Source: Streptomyces violens
Lineage (GTDB): Bacteria; Actinomycetota; Actinomycetes; Streptomycetales; Streptomycetaceae
Assembly (NCBI RefSeq): GCF_000717745.1
Contig: NZ_JOBH01000020.1
Location: 59,541 to 123,540 of the forward strand
Reading direction: 5' to 3'
DNA length: 64,000 nt
Shown here: one piece after another, positions 52,303 to 61,045 of the stretch
How the letters are laid out: every line of letters begins with the position of its first letter
Position numbering within the stretch: position 1 is the stretch's first letter
Program-made: the position numbers and the translations under genes
Notes under the pieces: model-generated
Seen by the model: only the letters and a program-made list of their open reading frames with translations
What the model was told of the DNA's origin: nothing
Databases searched by the model: none

Positions 52303-53478
52303 TCAGCGGCGGAACCGGCGGCGCTCCCCGTGCGGTGCCGCCGGGCCGCGGTCCGGCGCGTCGGCCATCCGGACCACCGGGTCGTCCTCGCCGCCGGCCC
52401 GGCCCGCCACCACCGGGCCCGGCGAACGCGCCTCCTTGGCGCGGTACTGCGCGGCGTCCGCGAGCCGGAAGAGGCGGCGCGCCGACCGCACCTCACCGAC
52501 CGGGTCCCCGGTGGAGGCGACGCCCACCGCCACGCCCTCACCGAGGTCCAACGCACCCGCGCGGCGGCACAGTTCCGCCGCGACCCGCTCCACGTCCGCG
52601 GCCTGCGGCCCGACCGCGAGCAGACAGAACTCGTCGCCGCCGAGGCGGGCCGCGAGGGTGCCCGGCAGTATCGCGCCGCACAGCGACAGCACCGACCCGA
52701 ACCGCTCCAGCAGCCGGTCGCCCGCCGCGTGCCCCCGGGTGTCGTTCACCCGCTTCAGCCCGTTGAGGTCGCAGATCATCAGGCTGACGACGGTGCCCTC
52801 GGCGCGGTGCCGCTCCAGCGCCTCGTCCAGCCGCATGTCGACCGCGCGCCGATTGGCCAGGCCGGTCAGCGCGTCGGTGAAGGCCAGCCTGCGGGCCTCG
52901 GCCAGCCGCTCGGTCTGGGCGATGCCGGCCGCCGCCACCGCGGCCAGGACCGTCGCGAAGTCCGCGTCGTCCCGGCCGAAGACCGGCGCGCCGCGCGGCC
53001 GGGCCACGTACAGCTCGCCCCAGGCCCGGCCGTGCAGCACGATCGGCGCGACCACGCAGCTGCCCCGGCCGCGGCGGCGCAGCGCGGCCACGCGCTGGTG
53101 ACAGTACGAGCCCTCCTCGTGCGGCCCGTCGGCGGTCTCCACCCAGGCTTCGGGCTCGCCGCCGCCCGCCCACCGCTCGTGCAGGAAGCCGACGATCTCG
53201 GGGAACTCGTGCACCGGATAGGACTCGTCGTCCGGGTACTCCTGCTCGCCGTCGGCCAGGTCGCCGACGTTCACCAGGACCCGGAGCCGGCCGAGCTGAC
53301 GCTCCCAGACGGAGACCGCCGCGAAAGAGCCGCCCAGCGCCCGGCACGCGCCCTGCGCCGCGGCACGCGCCGACTCCTCGGGGTGGTGGGCGGCGGCCAT
53401 GGCCTGCGCGAGCGCCACGACGGCCCGCAGTCGGGCGTCGCACCCGTATTCGCCCCCGCCCACCGCTTCGCCCGTCAC
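52303..53478 (-). CDS. cdgE: GAF-GGDEF diguanylate cyclase, CdgE type
   Basis: A 391-residue protein. A GAF-type sensor domain spans about 15-185 (SVWERQLGRLRVLVNVGDL, VVAPIVLHGRAWGELYVARP), joined by a helix to a GGDEF domain at about 200-350. The active motif is RLGGDEFCLL, so cyclic di-GMP synthesis should be possible. No RxxD inhibitory site is seen five residues before GGDEF. The C terminus is a disordered Arg/Gly/Pro tail. The GAF-GGDEF layout and location next to hutH match CdgE of S. coelicolor as I recall it. Such proteins feed into BldD control of development. Confidence 0.9.
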   Translation of the reverse strand: MTGEAVGGGEYGCDARLRAVVALAQAMAAAHHPEESARAAAQGACRALGGSFAAVSVWERQLGRLRVLVNVGDLADGEQEYPDDESYPVHEFPEIVGFLHERWAGGGEPEAWVETADGPHEEGSYCHQRVAALRRRGRGSCVVAPIVLHGRAWGELYVARPRGAPVFGRDDADFATVLAAVAAAGIAQTERLAEARRLAFTDALTGLANRRAVDMRLDEALERHRAEGTVVSLMICDLNGLKRVNDTRGHAAGDRLLERFGSVLSLCGAILPGTLAARLGGDEFCLLAVGPQAADVERVAAELCRRAGALDLGEGVAVGVASTGDPVGEVRSARRLFRLADAAQYRAKEARSPGPVVAGRAGGEDDPVVRMADAPDRGPAAPHGERRRFRR

Positions 53479-53600
53479 CGGCCCTCACAATCCGTCACCG
53501 TAGGCGCGCCTTGACCTTACAGAGTAGGAAGGTTTGCCACGGTCCGCCCCTTATGGGGTCACGGAGCGCTATCGGAGTACGGGCGCGAGTACGGCGGGGA

Positions 53601-54413
53601 TCACTCCCCCGGCCAGTCCGGCGTCCGCTTCTCGTTGAACGCGGCCACGCCCTCGGCCCGGTCGCCGGAGAACGCGACGCTGCGCCAGGCGCCGTCCTCC
53701 AGGTCCAGGCCGGTCCGCAGGTCCAGGCCGTGCCCCAGGCGCATGGCGCGCTTGGCGGCGCGCAGCCCGACCGGGGAGTTGCGGGCGATGCGCGCGGCCA
53801 GCTCCAGCGCCTGCGTACGGTCCTCGCCCGCGTCCACGAGCTGGTCGATCAGGCCCAACTCGGCGGCCTCGGCGGCCTCGACGCGGCGCGCGGTGAAGAC
53901 CAGCTCGGCCGCGCGGGCCGCGCCCACCCGGCGCGGCAGCAGCTGTGTACCGCCGCCGCCGGGGATCACGCCGACGGAGACCTCGGGGAGGCCGACGACG
54001 GCGGTGCGGTCGGCAACGATCAGGTCGCAGGAGAGCGCCAGCTCGAAGCCGCCGCCGAGCGCGAAGCCATGCACGGCCGCGATGGTGGGCATCGGCAGCT
54101 CCAGCACGCCGGTGTAGGCGGCGCGGGTGTAGGGGCGCTGGCGCATCAGGTCGGCGTCGGTGAAGGAGTTGCGCTCCTTGAGGTCGGCGCCGACGCAGAA
54201 GGCGCGGTCGTGGGTGGAGGTGAGCACGACGGTCCGTACGGAGCGGTCGGCGGCGAGGGCGTCGCAGGCGGCGGTGAGGGCGCGGGCCATGTCCGTGGAC
54301 ACGGCGTTCATCGCTTTGGGGCGGTCCATGGCGAGCTCGGCGACGTGGTCGCCGTGTCGCCTGACTACTACGTGCTCGCCGTACCGCTGTGCGTCCTGGT
54401 CGGCCATGGCCAC
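53601..54413 (-). CDS. Enoyl-CoA hydratase/isomerase family protein
   Basis: A 270-residue crotonase-fold enzyme. The oxyanion-hole segments are FCVGADLKERN and AVHGFALGGGFELALSCDLI, and PEVSVGVIPGGGGTQLLPR contains a Glu at the first catalytic position, with Gly following where many hydratases have the second Glu region. GLIDQLV and NEKRTPDWPGE near the end are typical. Substrate unknown; fatty-acid or branched-chain degradation is likely. GGGAGGGG precedes the ATG. It is followed by the cyclase gene in the same orientation (60 bases upstream). Confidence 0.93.
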   Translation of the reverse strand: MAMADQDAQRYGEHVVVRRHGDHVAELAMDRPKAMNAVSTDMARALTAACDALAADRSVRTVVLTSTHDRAFCVGADLKERNSFTDADLMRQRPYTRAAYTGVLELPMPTIAAVHGFALGGGFELALSCDLIVADRTAVVGLPEVSVGVIPGGGGTQLLPRRVGAARAAELVFTARRVEAAEAAELGLIDQLVDAGEDRTQALELAARIARNSPVGLRAAKRAMRLGHGLDLRTGLDLEDGAWRSVAFSGDRAEGVAAFNEKRTPDWPGE

Positions 54414-54474
54414 CCCTCCCGGTTAACGATCGCTTACGCGCGATCGTAACCGGGCGGGCCGGCGGCACCGGGCG

Positions 54475-55614
54475 TCAGGGTCTCGGCGGACGCCGTGTCA
54501 GCAGCCACGGCTCGACGACGCCCAGGCCGCGGACCGGGCGCTGCCACATGGGCTGGAGGGCGAAGCGGTACGCGGGGACCGGGCCGTCGCCCTCCTTCTC
54601 CGCCGCTGCCGCCTCGGCCTCGGAGACCGGGGCCTCACCGGTCCGGCTCAGCTCCTCGGCGAACGCCTCGTCGACCAGGACGGTGTCCTTCGGCGCTATG
54701 GAGGTGAGCCGGCTGGCCAGATTCACCGTGGTGCCGAAGACATCGCCCATGCGGGTCGTGACCGTGCCGAAGGCGATGCCCACCCGCAGCTCGGGCATGG
54801 TCTCGTCATTGGCCATGGTCTCGATGAGGCGCAGCCCGATCTCGGCGGCGGTACCCGCGTCGTCCGCGGCGTACAGCACCTCGTCGCCCAGGGTCTTGAT
54901 GAGCCGGCCGCCGTGCGCGGCGACCAGGTCGGCGGCCGTGGTCTCGAACGCCTCGACCAGCTCGCCCAGTTCCTCCTCCTCCAGGCGCCGGGTGAGGCGG
55001 GTGAAGCCGACCAGATCGGCGAAGCCGACGGCGAGCCGCCGGTCCACCATCTCGGCGTCGTCCTGGGCCTGCACCACGCGGCCGGTCGCGGCGGCGAGCT
55101 GCCGGCGCCAGACGTAGACCAGGAACTCCTCCAGCTCGGGCAGGAGCAGCTCGACCAGGGGATACGTGATCTCCGTACGGGTCAGGCCCGAGTCCTGCGG
55201 CTCGGTCAGGCCCTCCAGGAAGGAGTCGATCTGCCAGTCGGCGAGCCGCGCCGTGGTCTGCCCGGTCGAGCGGGCGACCTGTACGGCCATCGCCTCGCTC
55301 AGCAGTCCGGCCTCCACCAGACCGGAGAGCCGGCGCAGCGCCAGCACGTCGGCCTCGGTGAGCGCCTTGACCTGGCCGATGTCGGCGAAGCCCATGGCCC
55401 GCCAGAAACGGGAGGCCAGGTCCATGGAGACGCCGGCGCTGCGGGCCGCCTGGAACGGCGTGTAGCGCCGCTCGGAGCCGAGGATCAGCTGTTCCAGGCG
55501 GAGGGCGATGGTGTCGTCGCCGGACTCCCCGTCGGAGCCGTCGTCGGCGGTGTCGGCGGCACGCGGTACCGCTTCCGCTTCGCGCGGTGCTGCGCCCGAG
55601 TCGTCGAGGGTCAC
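54475..55614 (-). CDS. cya: Class III adenylate cyclase
   Basis: A 379-residue protein. An acidic disordered head (1-35) precedes a helical regulatory region (ERRYTPFQAARSAGVSMDLA) and a catalytic domain at about 190-345. The metal Asp residues are in VGFADLVGFTRLTRR and IKTLGDEVLYAADD, and the transition-state Asn/Arg are in FGTTVNLASRLTSI. No membrane segment is present. The architecture matches the single Cya of Streptomyces, whose cAMP influences germination. AGGAGGGCGCG precedes the GTG at 55614. It reads away from birA and the carboxylase genes. Confidence 0.95.
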   Translation of the reverse strand: MTLDDSGAAPREAEAVPRAADTADDGSDGESGDDTIALRLEQLILGSERRYTPFQAARSAGVSMDLASRFWRAMGFADIGQVKALTEADVLALRRLSGLVEAGLLSEAMAVQVARSTGQTTARLADWQIDSFLEGLTEPQDSGLTRTEITYPLVELLLPELEEFLVYVWRRQLAAATGRVVQAQDDAEMVDRRLAVGFADLVGFTRLTRRLEEEELGELVEAFETTAADLVAAHGGRLIKTLGDEVLYAADDAGTAAEIGLRLIETMANDETMPELRVGIAFGTVTTRMGDVFGTTVNLASRLTSIAPKDTVLVDEAFAEELSRTGEAPVSEAEAAAAEKEGDGPVPAYRFALQPMWQRPVRGLGVVEPWLLTRRPPRP

Positions 55615-55821
55615 CGCGCCCTCCTCTTCCGATCCCTGCGCACTGCCCTTCCGATCACTGTTCGCCCGCGGCCCGCTGCCGGGCCGATCGCGTCAACGAT
55701 ACGGCAGGTGTGCTCTGGCTCACTCTCACATTCCACACATAACGCATCATTCGCAGGTGTCGAATGTCGTCAAGAACCACTTGCCGTCTCCCGTCACCCT
55801 GTTCCGCGGCGGCCCGCCCGG

Positions 55822-56730
55822 TCAGCCCCCGTCCGCGGCCGGCCGCAGGTGGACGATGTCGCCCGCCGCCACCGGCAGCTGCACGCCGTCGGCGGTGGCC
55901 AGAACCAGCCGCCCGTCGCCGTCCAGCGCCACCGCCTCGCCGCGGATCTCCCGGTCGCCGGGGAGCAGCGCGCGGACCGTGCGGCCGAGCGTCGCGCAGC
56001 CCGCCGCGTACGCCTCCTGCAGCCCACAGGCCGCCGGGTCGCCACCGGCCGCCTCCCAGTCGCCGTACCACTTCTCCAGCGAGCGCAGTACGGCACGGAG
56101 CAGCGGGTCGCGGTCGGTGCCCTTCGCTCCGGCCAGCGCGAGCGAGCCGGCGCCGGGCACCGGGAGCTCGTCGGCGCGCAGCGAGACGTTCAGGCCGATG
56201 CCGAGGACGACGCCGCCGGCGGCCGCCTCGGCGAGGATGCCGCCCCCCTTGCGCTCCTCGCCGTCCACGGTGAGGAGAAGGTCGTTGGGCCACTTCAGGG
56301 CGGTGTCCACGCCGGCCGCGCGGGAGAGCGCGGTGGCGGTGGCGACGCCGGCCAGCAGCGGCAGCCAGCCCCACCGGTCCGTGGGCACCTCGGGCTTGAG
56401 GTGGACGGAGAAGAAGAGCCCGGAGCGCGGCGGCGCCGACCACTTGCGGTCCAGCCGGCCGCGGGCCGCCGACTGCTCCTCCGCGACGAGCACGCTGCCC
56501 GCCGCCGCCTCGCCCTTGGCCGCGCGCTCCGCCAGGTCGGTGTTGGTGGAGCCGGTGACCTGGACCACGTCCAGGGAGGTCCACAGGGAGCCGGGGCGGA
56601 CGAGGGCCTTGCGCAGCGCCGTCGCGTTCAGCGGGGGACGGTCGAGGTCGGCCCACCGGCCGCCACTGCCTTTGTCGGGGTTTACGGAGTTGTCGGGGTC
56701 GTCGGGGTTTACGGGTGGTTGAGGCGTCAT
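55822..56730 (-). CDS. birA: Biotin-[acetyl-CoA-carboxylase] ligase
   Basis: A 302-residue ligase that attaches biotin to carrier domains through biotinyl-AMP. The biotin-binding loop is VAEEQSAARGRLDRKW, and other conserved parts are STNTDLAERAAKGEAAGS-like, LKWPNDLLL, KGGGILAE and GIGLNVSL. It lacks an N-terminal helix-turn-helix, so it is a mono-functional enzyme and not a repressor. The first 25 residues include a small Pro/Asp/Asn repeat (NPDDPDNSVNPDKG). TAGGGT lies 7 bases before the ATG, suggesting a leaderless message. It is divergent from the acyl-CoA carboxylase beta gene, whose partner it modifies. Confidence 0.95.
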   Translation of the reverse strand: MTPQPPVNPDDPDNSVNPDKGSGGRWADLDRPPLNATALRKALVRPGSLWTSLDVVQVTGSTNTDLAERAAKGEAAAGSVLVAEEQSAARGRLDRKWSAPPRSGLFFSVHLKPEVPTDRWGWLPLLAGVATATALSRAAGVDTALKWPNDLLLTVDGEERKGGGILAEAAAGGVVLGIGLNVSLRADELPVPGAGSLALAGAKGTDRDPLLRAVLRSLEKWYGDWEAAGGDPAACGLQEAYAAGCATLGRTVRALLPGDREIRGEAVALDGDGRLVLATADGVQLPVAAGDIVHLRPAADGG

Positions 56731-56737
56731 GCTGCCC

Positions 56738-56743
56738 ACCCTA
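56738..56743 (-). promoter_or_regulatory. -10 box for leaderless birA transcript
   Basis: TAGGGT on the minus strand ends 7 bases before the ATG at 56730. No ribosome site is present. Confidence 0.45.
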
Positions 56744-56886
56744 AGAGGCTCCGGGGCGCCCGAGTGTGGCCAACGACGCAGTGCCGGTGAGCAGTGCCGC
56801 CGATACGCTACGAATCGGTAGCCAACCCCTGAGCGAAGCGCCCCCCGTACGAGCACCAGTCCAGGACGAGCAGGAGCCGCATCCCG

Positions 56887-58476
56887 ATGTCCGAGCCGGA
56901 AGCACACATCCACACCACCGCGGGCAAGCTGGCGGATCTTCAGCGACGCATCGAAGAAGCCACCCATGCCGGTTCCGCGCGCGCCGTGGAAAAGCAGCAC
57001 GCCAAGGGCAAGTTGACCGCCCGTGAGCGGATCGATCTGCTGCTGGACGAAGGATCCTTCGTCGAGCTGGACGAGTTCGCGCGGCACCGCTCCACCGACT
57101 TCGGCATGGCGGAGAACCGCCCCTACGGCGATGGCGTGGTCACTGGCTACGGCACCGTCGACGGCCGCCCGGTCGCCGTGTTCTCGCAGGACTTCACCGT
57201 CTTCGGCGGCGCGCTGGGCGGCGTGTTCGGCGAGAAGATCGTCAAGGTGATGGACTTCGCGCTGAAGAACGGCTGCCCGGTCATCGGCATCAACGACTCC
57301 GGTGGCGCGCGCATCCAGGAAGGCGTGGTCTCCCTCGGCGCGTACGGCGAGATCTTCCGCCGCAACACCCACGCGTCCGGCGTCATTCCGCAGATCTCGC
57401 TGATCGTCGGCCCCTGTGCGGGCGGTGCGGTCTACTCCCCGGCCATCACCGACTTCACGGTCATGGTCGACCAGACCTCGCACATGTTCATCACCGGCCC
57501 CGACGTCATCAAGACCGTCACCGGCGAGGACGTGGGCTTCGAGGAGCTGGGCGGCGCCCGCACCCACAACGCCACCTCCGGCGTCGCCCACCACATGGCG
57601 GGGGACGAGAAGGACGCCGTCGAGTACATCAAGGCGCTGCTGTCCTACCTGCCGTCCAACAACCTCTCCGAGCCGCCCTCCTTCCCGGAGGAGGCTGACC
57701 TGGAGACCAGCGACCACGACCGCGAGCTGGACACGCTGATCCCGGACTCGGCGAACCAGCCGTACGACATGCTCTCCGTGATCGAGCACGTGCTGGACGA
57801 CGGGGAGTTCCTGGAGGTCCAGGCGCTGTACGCGCCGAACATGGTCACCGGTTACGGCCGCGTCGAGGGCCACTCGGTGGGCATCGTCGCCAACCAGCCG
57901 ATGCAGTTCGCCGGGACCCTGGACATCAAGGCGTCCGAGAAGGCCGCGCGTTTCGTGCGGACCTGCGACGCCTACAACATCCCCGTCCTCACCTTCGTGG
58001 ACGTGCCCGGCTTCCTGCCCGGCACCGACCAGGAGTGGGACGGCATCATCCGCCGCGGCGCCAAGCTGATCTACGCCTACGCCGAGGCCACCGTCCCGCT
58101 GATCACCGTCATCACGCGCAAGGCGTTCGGCGGCGCGTACGACGTCATGGGCTCCAAGCACCTGGGCGCCGACCTCAACCTGGCCTGGCCCACCGCCCAG
58201 ATCGCCGTCATGGGCGCCCAGGGCGCGGTCAACATCCTGCACCGCCGCACCCTCGCCGCCATCGAGGACCCGGCCGCCCAGGAAGCCAAGCGCCAGGAGC
58301 TGATCGCCGAGTACGAGGAGGCCCTCCTCAACCCCTACGCGGCGGCCGAACGCGGCTACGTCGACGCGGTGATCATGCCGTCCGAGACCCGCCGGCACAT
58401 CGTCCGCGGCCTGCGCACCCTGCGCAACAAGCGCGAACAGCTGCCCCCGAAGAAGCACGGCAACATCCCGCTGTAA
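56887..58476 (+). CDS. pccB: Acyl-CoA (propionyl-CoA) carboxylase beta subunit
   Basis: A 529-residue carboxyltransferase that moves CO2 from biotin to propionyl- or acetyl-CoA and so supplies methylmalonyl-CoA for odd-chain metabolism and polyketides. The N-terminal half holds the acyl-CoA oxyanion segment [12 protein letters not shown] and [16 protein letters not shown]. The C-terminal half has [20 protein letters not shown] and [20 protein letters not shown] key Asp in the [15 protein letters not shown] region helps choose acyl length. AGGAG precedes the ATG. The epsilon subunit gene follows after 36 bases, and the alpha subunit is probably the gene at 63912. Confidence 0.96.
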   Translation: MSEPEAHIHTTAGKLADLQRRIEEATHAGSARAVEKQHAKGKLTARERIDLLLDEGSFVELDEFARHRSTDFGMAENRPYGDGVVTGYGTVDGRPVAVFSQDFTVFGGALGGVFGEKIVKVMDFALKNGCPVIGINDSGGARIQEGVVSLGAYGEIFRRNTHASGVIPQISLIVGPCAGGAVYSPAITDFTVMVDQTSHMFITGPDVIKTVTGEDVGFEELGGARTHNATSGVAHHMAGDEKDAVEYIKALLSYLPSNNLSEPPSFPEEADLETSDHDRELDTLIPDSANQPYDMLSVIEHVLDDGEFLEVQALYAPNMVTGYGRVEGHSVGIVANQPMQFAGTLDIKASEKAARFVRTCDAYNIPVLTFVDVPGFLPGTDQEWDGIIRRGAKLIYAYAEATVPLITVITRKAFGGAYDVMGSKHLGADLNLAWPTAQIAVMGAQGAVNILHRRTLAAIEDPAAQEAKRQELIAEYEEALLNPYAAAERGYVDAVIMPSETRRHIVRGLRTLRNKREQLPPKKHGNIPL

Positions 58477-58512
58477 AGACGCACAGGATCGACCGCTGTA
58501 AGGAGGCTGACG

Positions 58513-58719
58513 GTGATCAAGGTCGTACGGGGCAACCCGACACCGGAGGAGCTGGCCGCCGCAGTCGCGGTGGTGCAAGCCCGCGCGGCGGCCGCCGCTG
58601 CCGCCGCGCCCGGCGGCCGGGACCAGGGCGAGGAGTGGTCCGACCCGGCGTCCCTCGTGCCGCGACGGATTCCGCATCCGGGCCCGCGCGCCTGGCGTAC
58701 CAGCTTCTGGCCGCGCTGA
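58513..58719 (+). CDS. pccE: Acyl-CoA carboxylase epsilon subunit
   Basis: A 68-residue small subunit found only in actinobacterial carboxylases, where it raises activity of the alpha-beta complex. It begins IKVVRGNPTPEELAAAVAVV, a hallmark (GxPTxEELAA), then has an Ala-rich helix and ends SLVPRRIPHPGPRAWRTSFW with a Trp-rich tail. AAGGAGG lies 8 bases before GTG 58513. It is followed by a perfect 17-base palindrome that may end the transcript. Confidence 0.92.
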   Translation: MIKVVRGNPTPEELAAAVAVVQARAAAAAAAAPGGRDQGEEWSDPASLVPRRIPHPGPRAWRTSFWPR

Positions 58720-58733
58720 CCGGTCAACGTCGT

Positions 58734-58767
58734 GGCGGCGCCTGAGTACGCGTACTCAGGCGCCGCC
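58734..58767. terminator. Perfect 34-base palindrome after pccE
   Basis: Seventeen bases (58734-58750) are followed directly by their exact complement (58751-58767), centred on TACGCGTA. In RNA it would fold to a hairpin with a small loop. Its position 15 bases after the pccE stop suggests a terminator, although a palindrome this perfect could also be a protein-binding site. Confidence 0.8.
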
Positions 58768-58793
58768 GCGGCGAGAGGCGCACGATCGGAAGC

Positions 58794-58925
58794 ATGCTGT
58801 GGTCCGATCCGTCCGACGATCCCTCCGAGGAGCTGCGCAAAGCAGAGGCCATGCTCCGTCGGGCGGGCATCGTGCTGGCGGTCGCCGCGGTGCTCCTACT
58901 CCTGCTGCTCGGCCTGTCCGGCTGA
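58794..58925 (+). CDS. 43-residue membrane protein
   Basis: A short frame from ATG 58794. The N-terminal half is charged (SDPSDDPSEELRKAEAMLRR) and residues 24-41 are a pure hydrophobic helix (GIVLAVAAVLLLLLLGLSG). Third-position G/C is high, and the layout (amphipathic acidic head plus single helix) is typical of conserved Streptomyces microproteins. It lies downstream of pccE and converges on fahA with a 30-base overlap. No clear ribosome site is present. As I recall, a small gene occurs at this place near pccE in related genomes. Confidence 0.6.
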   Translation: MLWSDPSDDPSEELRKAEAMLRRAGIVLAVAAVLLLLLLGLSG

Positions 58926-60149
58926 GCCGGCTGCCCCGCGCGCCGGCTCGACGGTGCCGCTGACCTCCCCGAACCCGATCCGGACCCCGTCCCGGCCCGG
59001 CGCCGTGGCGCGCAGGGTGACGGTGTCGCCGTCGGCCAGGAAGGCGCGGGTGGAGCCGTCGGCGAGCTTGACCGGTTCCGTACCGTTCCAGCCCAGTTCG
59101 AGGAACGAGCCCCGCTGGTCCGGCTCCGGGCCCGAGACCGTGCCGGAGGCGTAGAAGTCGCCGGTGCGCAGGCTCGCGCCGTTGACCGTCATGTGCGCGA
59201 GCATCTGGGCGGCCGTCCAGTACATGGTGCGGAACGGCGGCCGGGAGACCACCTCGCCGTTGCACGCCACCTCGATCGCCAGATCCAGGCCCCACGGCTC
59301 GTCCGTCCGCAGGTACGGCAGCGGCTCCGGGTCCTGCGCCGGCGGCGCCACCCGCGCCGCCTCCAGCGCCTCCAGCGGCACCACCCACGGGGACACCGAG
59401 GTCGCGAAGGACTTGCCGAGGAACGGGCCGAGCGGCACGTACTCCCACGCCTGGATGTCCCGCGCGCTCCAGTCGTTGACCAGCACGACGCCGAAGACAT
59501 GGTCGGCGAAGTCCGCCGCGGACACCGGGCTGCCCAGCTCGGACGGCGTGCCGACGACGAAGCCGACCTCGGCCTCGATGTCCAGCCGCACCGACGGACC
59601 GAAGCCGGGCACCTCGGCGTCGGGAGCCTTGCGCTGGCCGCAGGGCCGCACGACCGGGGTGCCGGAGACGACGACGGTGCCCGCGCGGCCGTGGTAACCG
59701 ATGGGCAGATGCTTCCAGTTCGGGGTGAGCGGCGGCTGCGTGGGGCGGAACACCCGGCCGACGTTGGACGCGTGGTGCTCGGACGCGTAGAAGTCGACGT
59801 AGTCGGCGACCTCGAACGGCAGATGCAGGGTCACCTCGGCGCGCGGCACCAGGTGCGGCTCGACGGCCGCGCGGTGGGCCCCGTCCGTCAGCAGCTCGGT
59901 CAGCCGGGCCCGCACCGCACGCCACGCCTCCCGGCCGCGCGCCATGAAGGGGTTGAGCGTCGGCGCGGTGAAGTCCGCCGCGTACGGCAGCCCGGCGTCC
60001 GCGCCGAGCCGCGACAGGTCCAGGACGTACTCGCCGATCGCCACACCGGCCCGCGGCGGCTCCCCCGCACGGGAGAAGATCCCGTACGGCAGGTTCTGCA
60101 CGGGGAAGTCGGAGTGCTCCGGTACGGGCACCCAGGATCGGGTCGTCAT
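58896..60149 (-). CDS. fahA: Fumarylacetoacetase
   Basis: A 417-residue hydrolase that splits fumarylacetoacetate to fumarate and acetoacetate, the last step of tyrosine and homogentisate breakdown. Conserved features: NLPYGIFSRAGEPPRAGVAI, DFYASEHHASNVGRVFR (metal and His region), GYHGRAGTVVVSGTPV, LDIEAEVGFVVGTPS, VNDWSARDIQAWEYVPLGPF and KSFATSVSPWVVPLEAL. All expected metal ligands appear present. The ATG overlaps the stop of the preceding unknown gene by four bases, so the operon hmgA-unknown-fahA is translationally coupled. The longer frame extending to 60902 is antisense noise inside that gene. Confidence 0.97.
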   Translation of the reverse strand: MTTRSWVPVPEHSDFPVQNLPYGIFSRAGEPPRAGVAIGEYVLDLSRLGADAGLPYAADFTAPTLNPFMARGREAWRAVRARLTELLTDGAHRAAVEPHLVPRAEVTLHLPFEVADYVDFYASEHHASNVGRVFRPTQPPLTPNWKHLPIGYHGRAGTVVVSGTPVVRPCGQRKAPDAEVPGFGPSVRLDIEAEVGFVVGTPSELGSPVSAADFADHVFGVVLVNDWSARDIQAWEYVPLGPFLGKSFATSVSPWVVPLEALEAARVAPPAQDPEPLPYLRTDEPWGLDLAIEVACNGEVVSRPPFRTMYWTAAQMLAHMTVNGASLRTGDFYASGTVSGPEPDQRGSFLELGWNGTEPVKLADGSTRAFLADGDTVTLRATAPGRDGVRIGFGEVSGTVEPARGAAGSAGQAEQQE

Positions 60150-61042
60150 GCGTCCAGCTCCCTGTCGGTGGGGGTCTTCGGATGCGCGCGCGAGCCGGTC
60201 AGGCCCAGCGCCCGCAGATCTGCGAGCGGCTCGCTCGTACTGCACGAGCCGTACCCGGTGAACACCGCGCGGGTACGCGCGGCGAGGGCCGGGGTCACCG
60301 CGCGGGCCTCGGCGGCCAGCGCGACGGGATCGGTGGACCGCAGCACGGCCTCGACACCGTCGGGTGCCGCGCCGTCCGCCGCCCGGCAGACCGCCAGCAG
60401 CAGGTTGAGGAACCCGTGGTGGGTGAAGCCGGTGCGCGCGTCGCGGTACCGCACGGCGTGGTGCAGCCCTGCGGTGGCCTTGAAGGGCAGCCCGCGCCGC
60501 ACGCACGCGGACACGAACACCGCCAGGTGCTCGGTCGCGGGGAACAGGTCGGCGCGGACGCCGCCGCAGCGGACCTTGGCGCCCAGCCCGGCCGTGGCCA
60601 GCTCGTCGAGGGCGGCCTCCCACCCGTCCGTGAGCGGGATCTCGACGTACTGGGGGAAGCCGGGCGGCGGCCCGTACGGCAGGTTCTTCAGGGCGTCGGC
60701 GGCCTGCCGGACGGCCGTCACGAGATCCGGCGCCTCCGGGACCGGGCCCTCCAGGGCGACCAGCCGCAGCCGGCCGTCGTCGGCGAGCAGGCGGTGCGCG
60801 TCCACCAGCGCACCCCACTCCAGCGGGCTGATCAGCCCCACCCGGAAGCGGTCCGCCTCGTCCAGCGCCGCCGACAGCTCCGGCAGCCGCGCCGCCGGGC
60901 ACAGGAACCGATGGCTGAGCCGCGGATCACCGGCCGCCGCGTCGGCGCGGTGCCGGGCGACCGCCGCATCCATCTCCAGCTGCTCGGGCGGGAAGAGCCC
61001 GGCATCGTCCACGAGCCGTTCGTACAACGCGGATAGGGTCAT
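60146..61042 (-). CDS. Unknown protein of the homogentisate operon
   Basis: A 298-residue protein between hmgA (gap 3 bases) and fahA (overlap 4 bases). It has no signal or membrane segment and appears to be an alpha/beta protein, perhaps barrel-like: RFRVGLISPLEWGALVDAHR, YVEIPLTDGWEAALDELATA, GAKVRCGGVRADLFPATEHL, FKATAGLHHAVRYRDARTGF and THHGFLNLLLAVC. The repeating pattern of strands ending in charged residues, and the segment GLHHAVRY, suggest an enzyme or ligand-binding fold, but I recognise no family. Its coupling to both pathway genes implies a role in homogentisate use, for example in the maleylacetoacetate isomerase step, which is otherwise missing here. Confidence 0.82.
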   Translation of the reverse strand: MTLSALYERLVDDAGLFPPEQLEMDAAVARHRADAAAGDPRLSHRFLCPAARLPELSAALDEADRFRVGLISPLEWGALVDAHRLLADDGRLRLVALEGPVPEAPDLVTAVRQAADALKNLPYGPPPGFPQYVEIPLTDGWEAALDELATAGLGAKVRCGGVRADLFPATEHLAVFVSACVRRGLPFKATAGLHHAVRYRDARTGFTHHGFLNLLLAVCRAADGAAPDGVEAVLRSTDPVALAAEARAVTPALAARTRAVFTGYGSCSTSEPLADLRALGLTGSRAHPKTPTDRELDA

Positions 61043-61045
61043 CGC

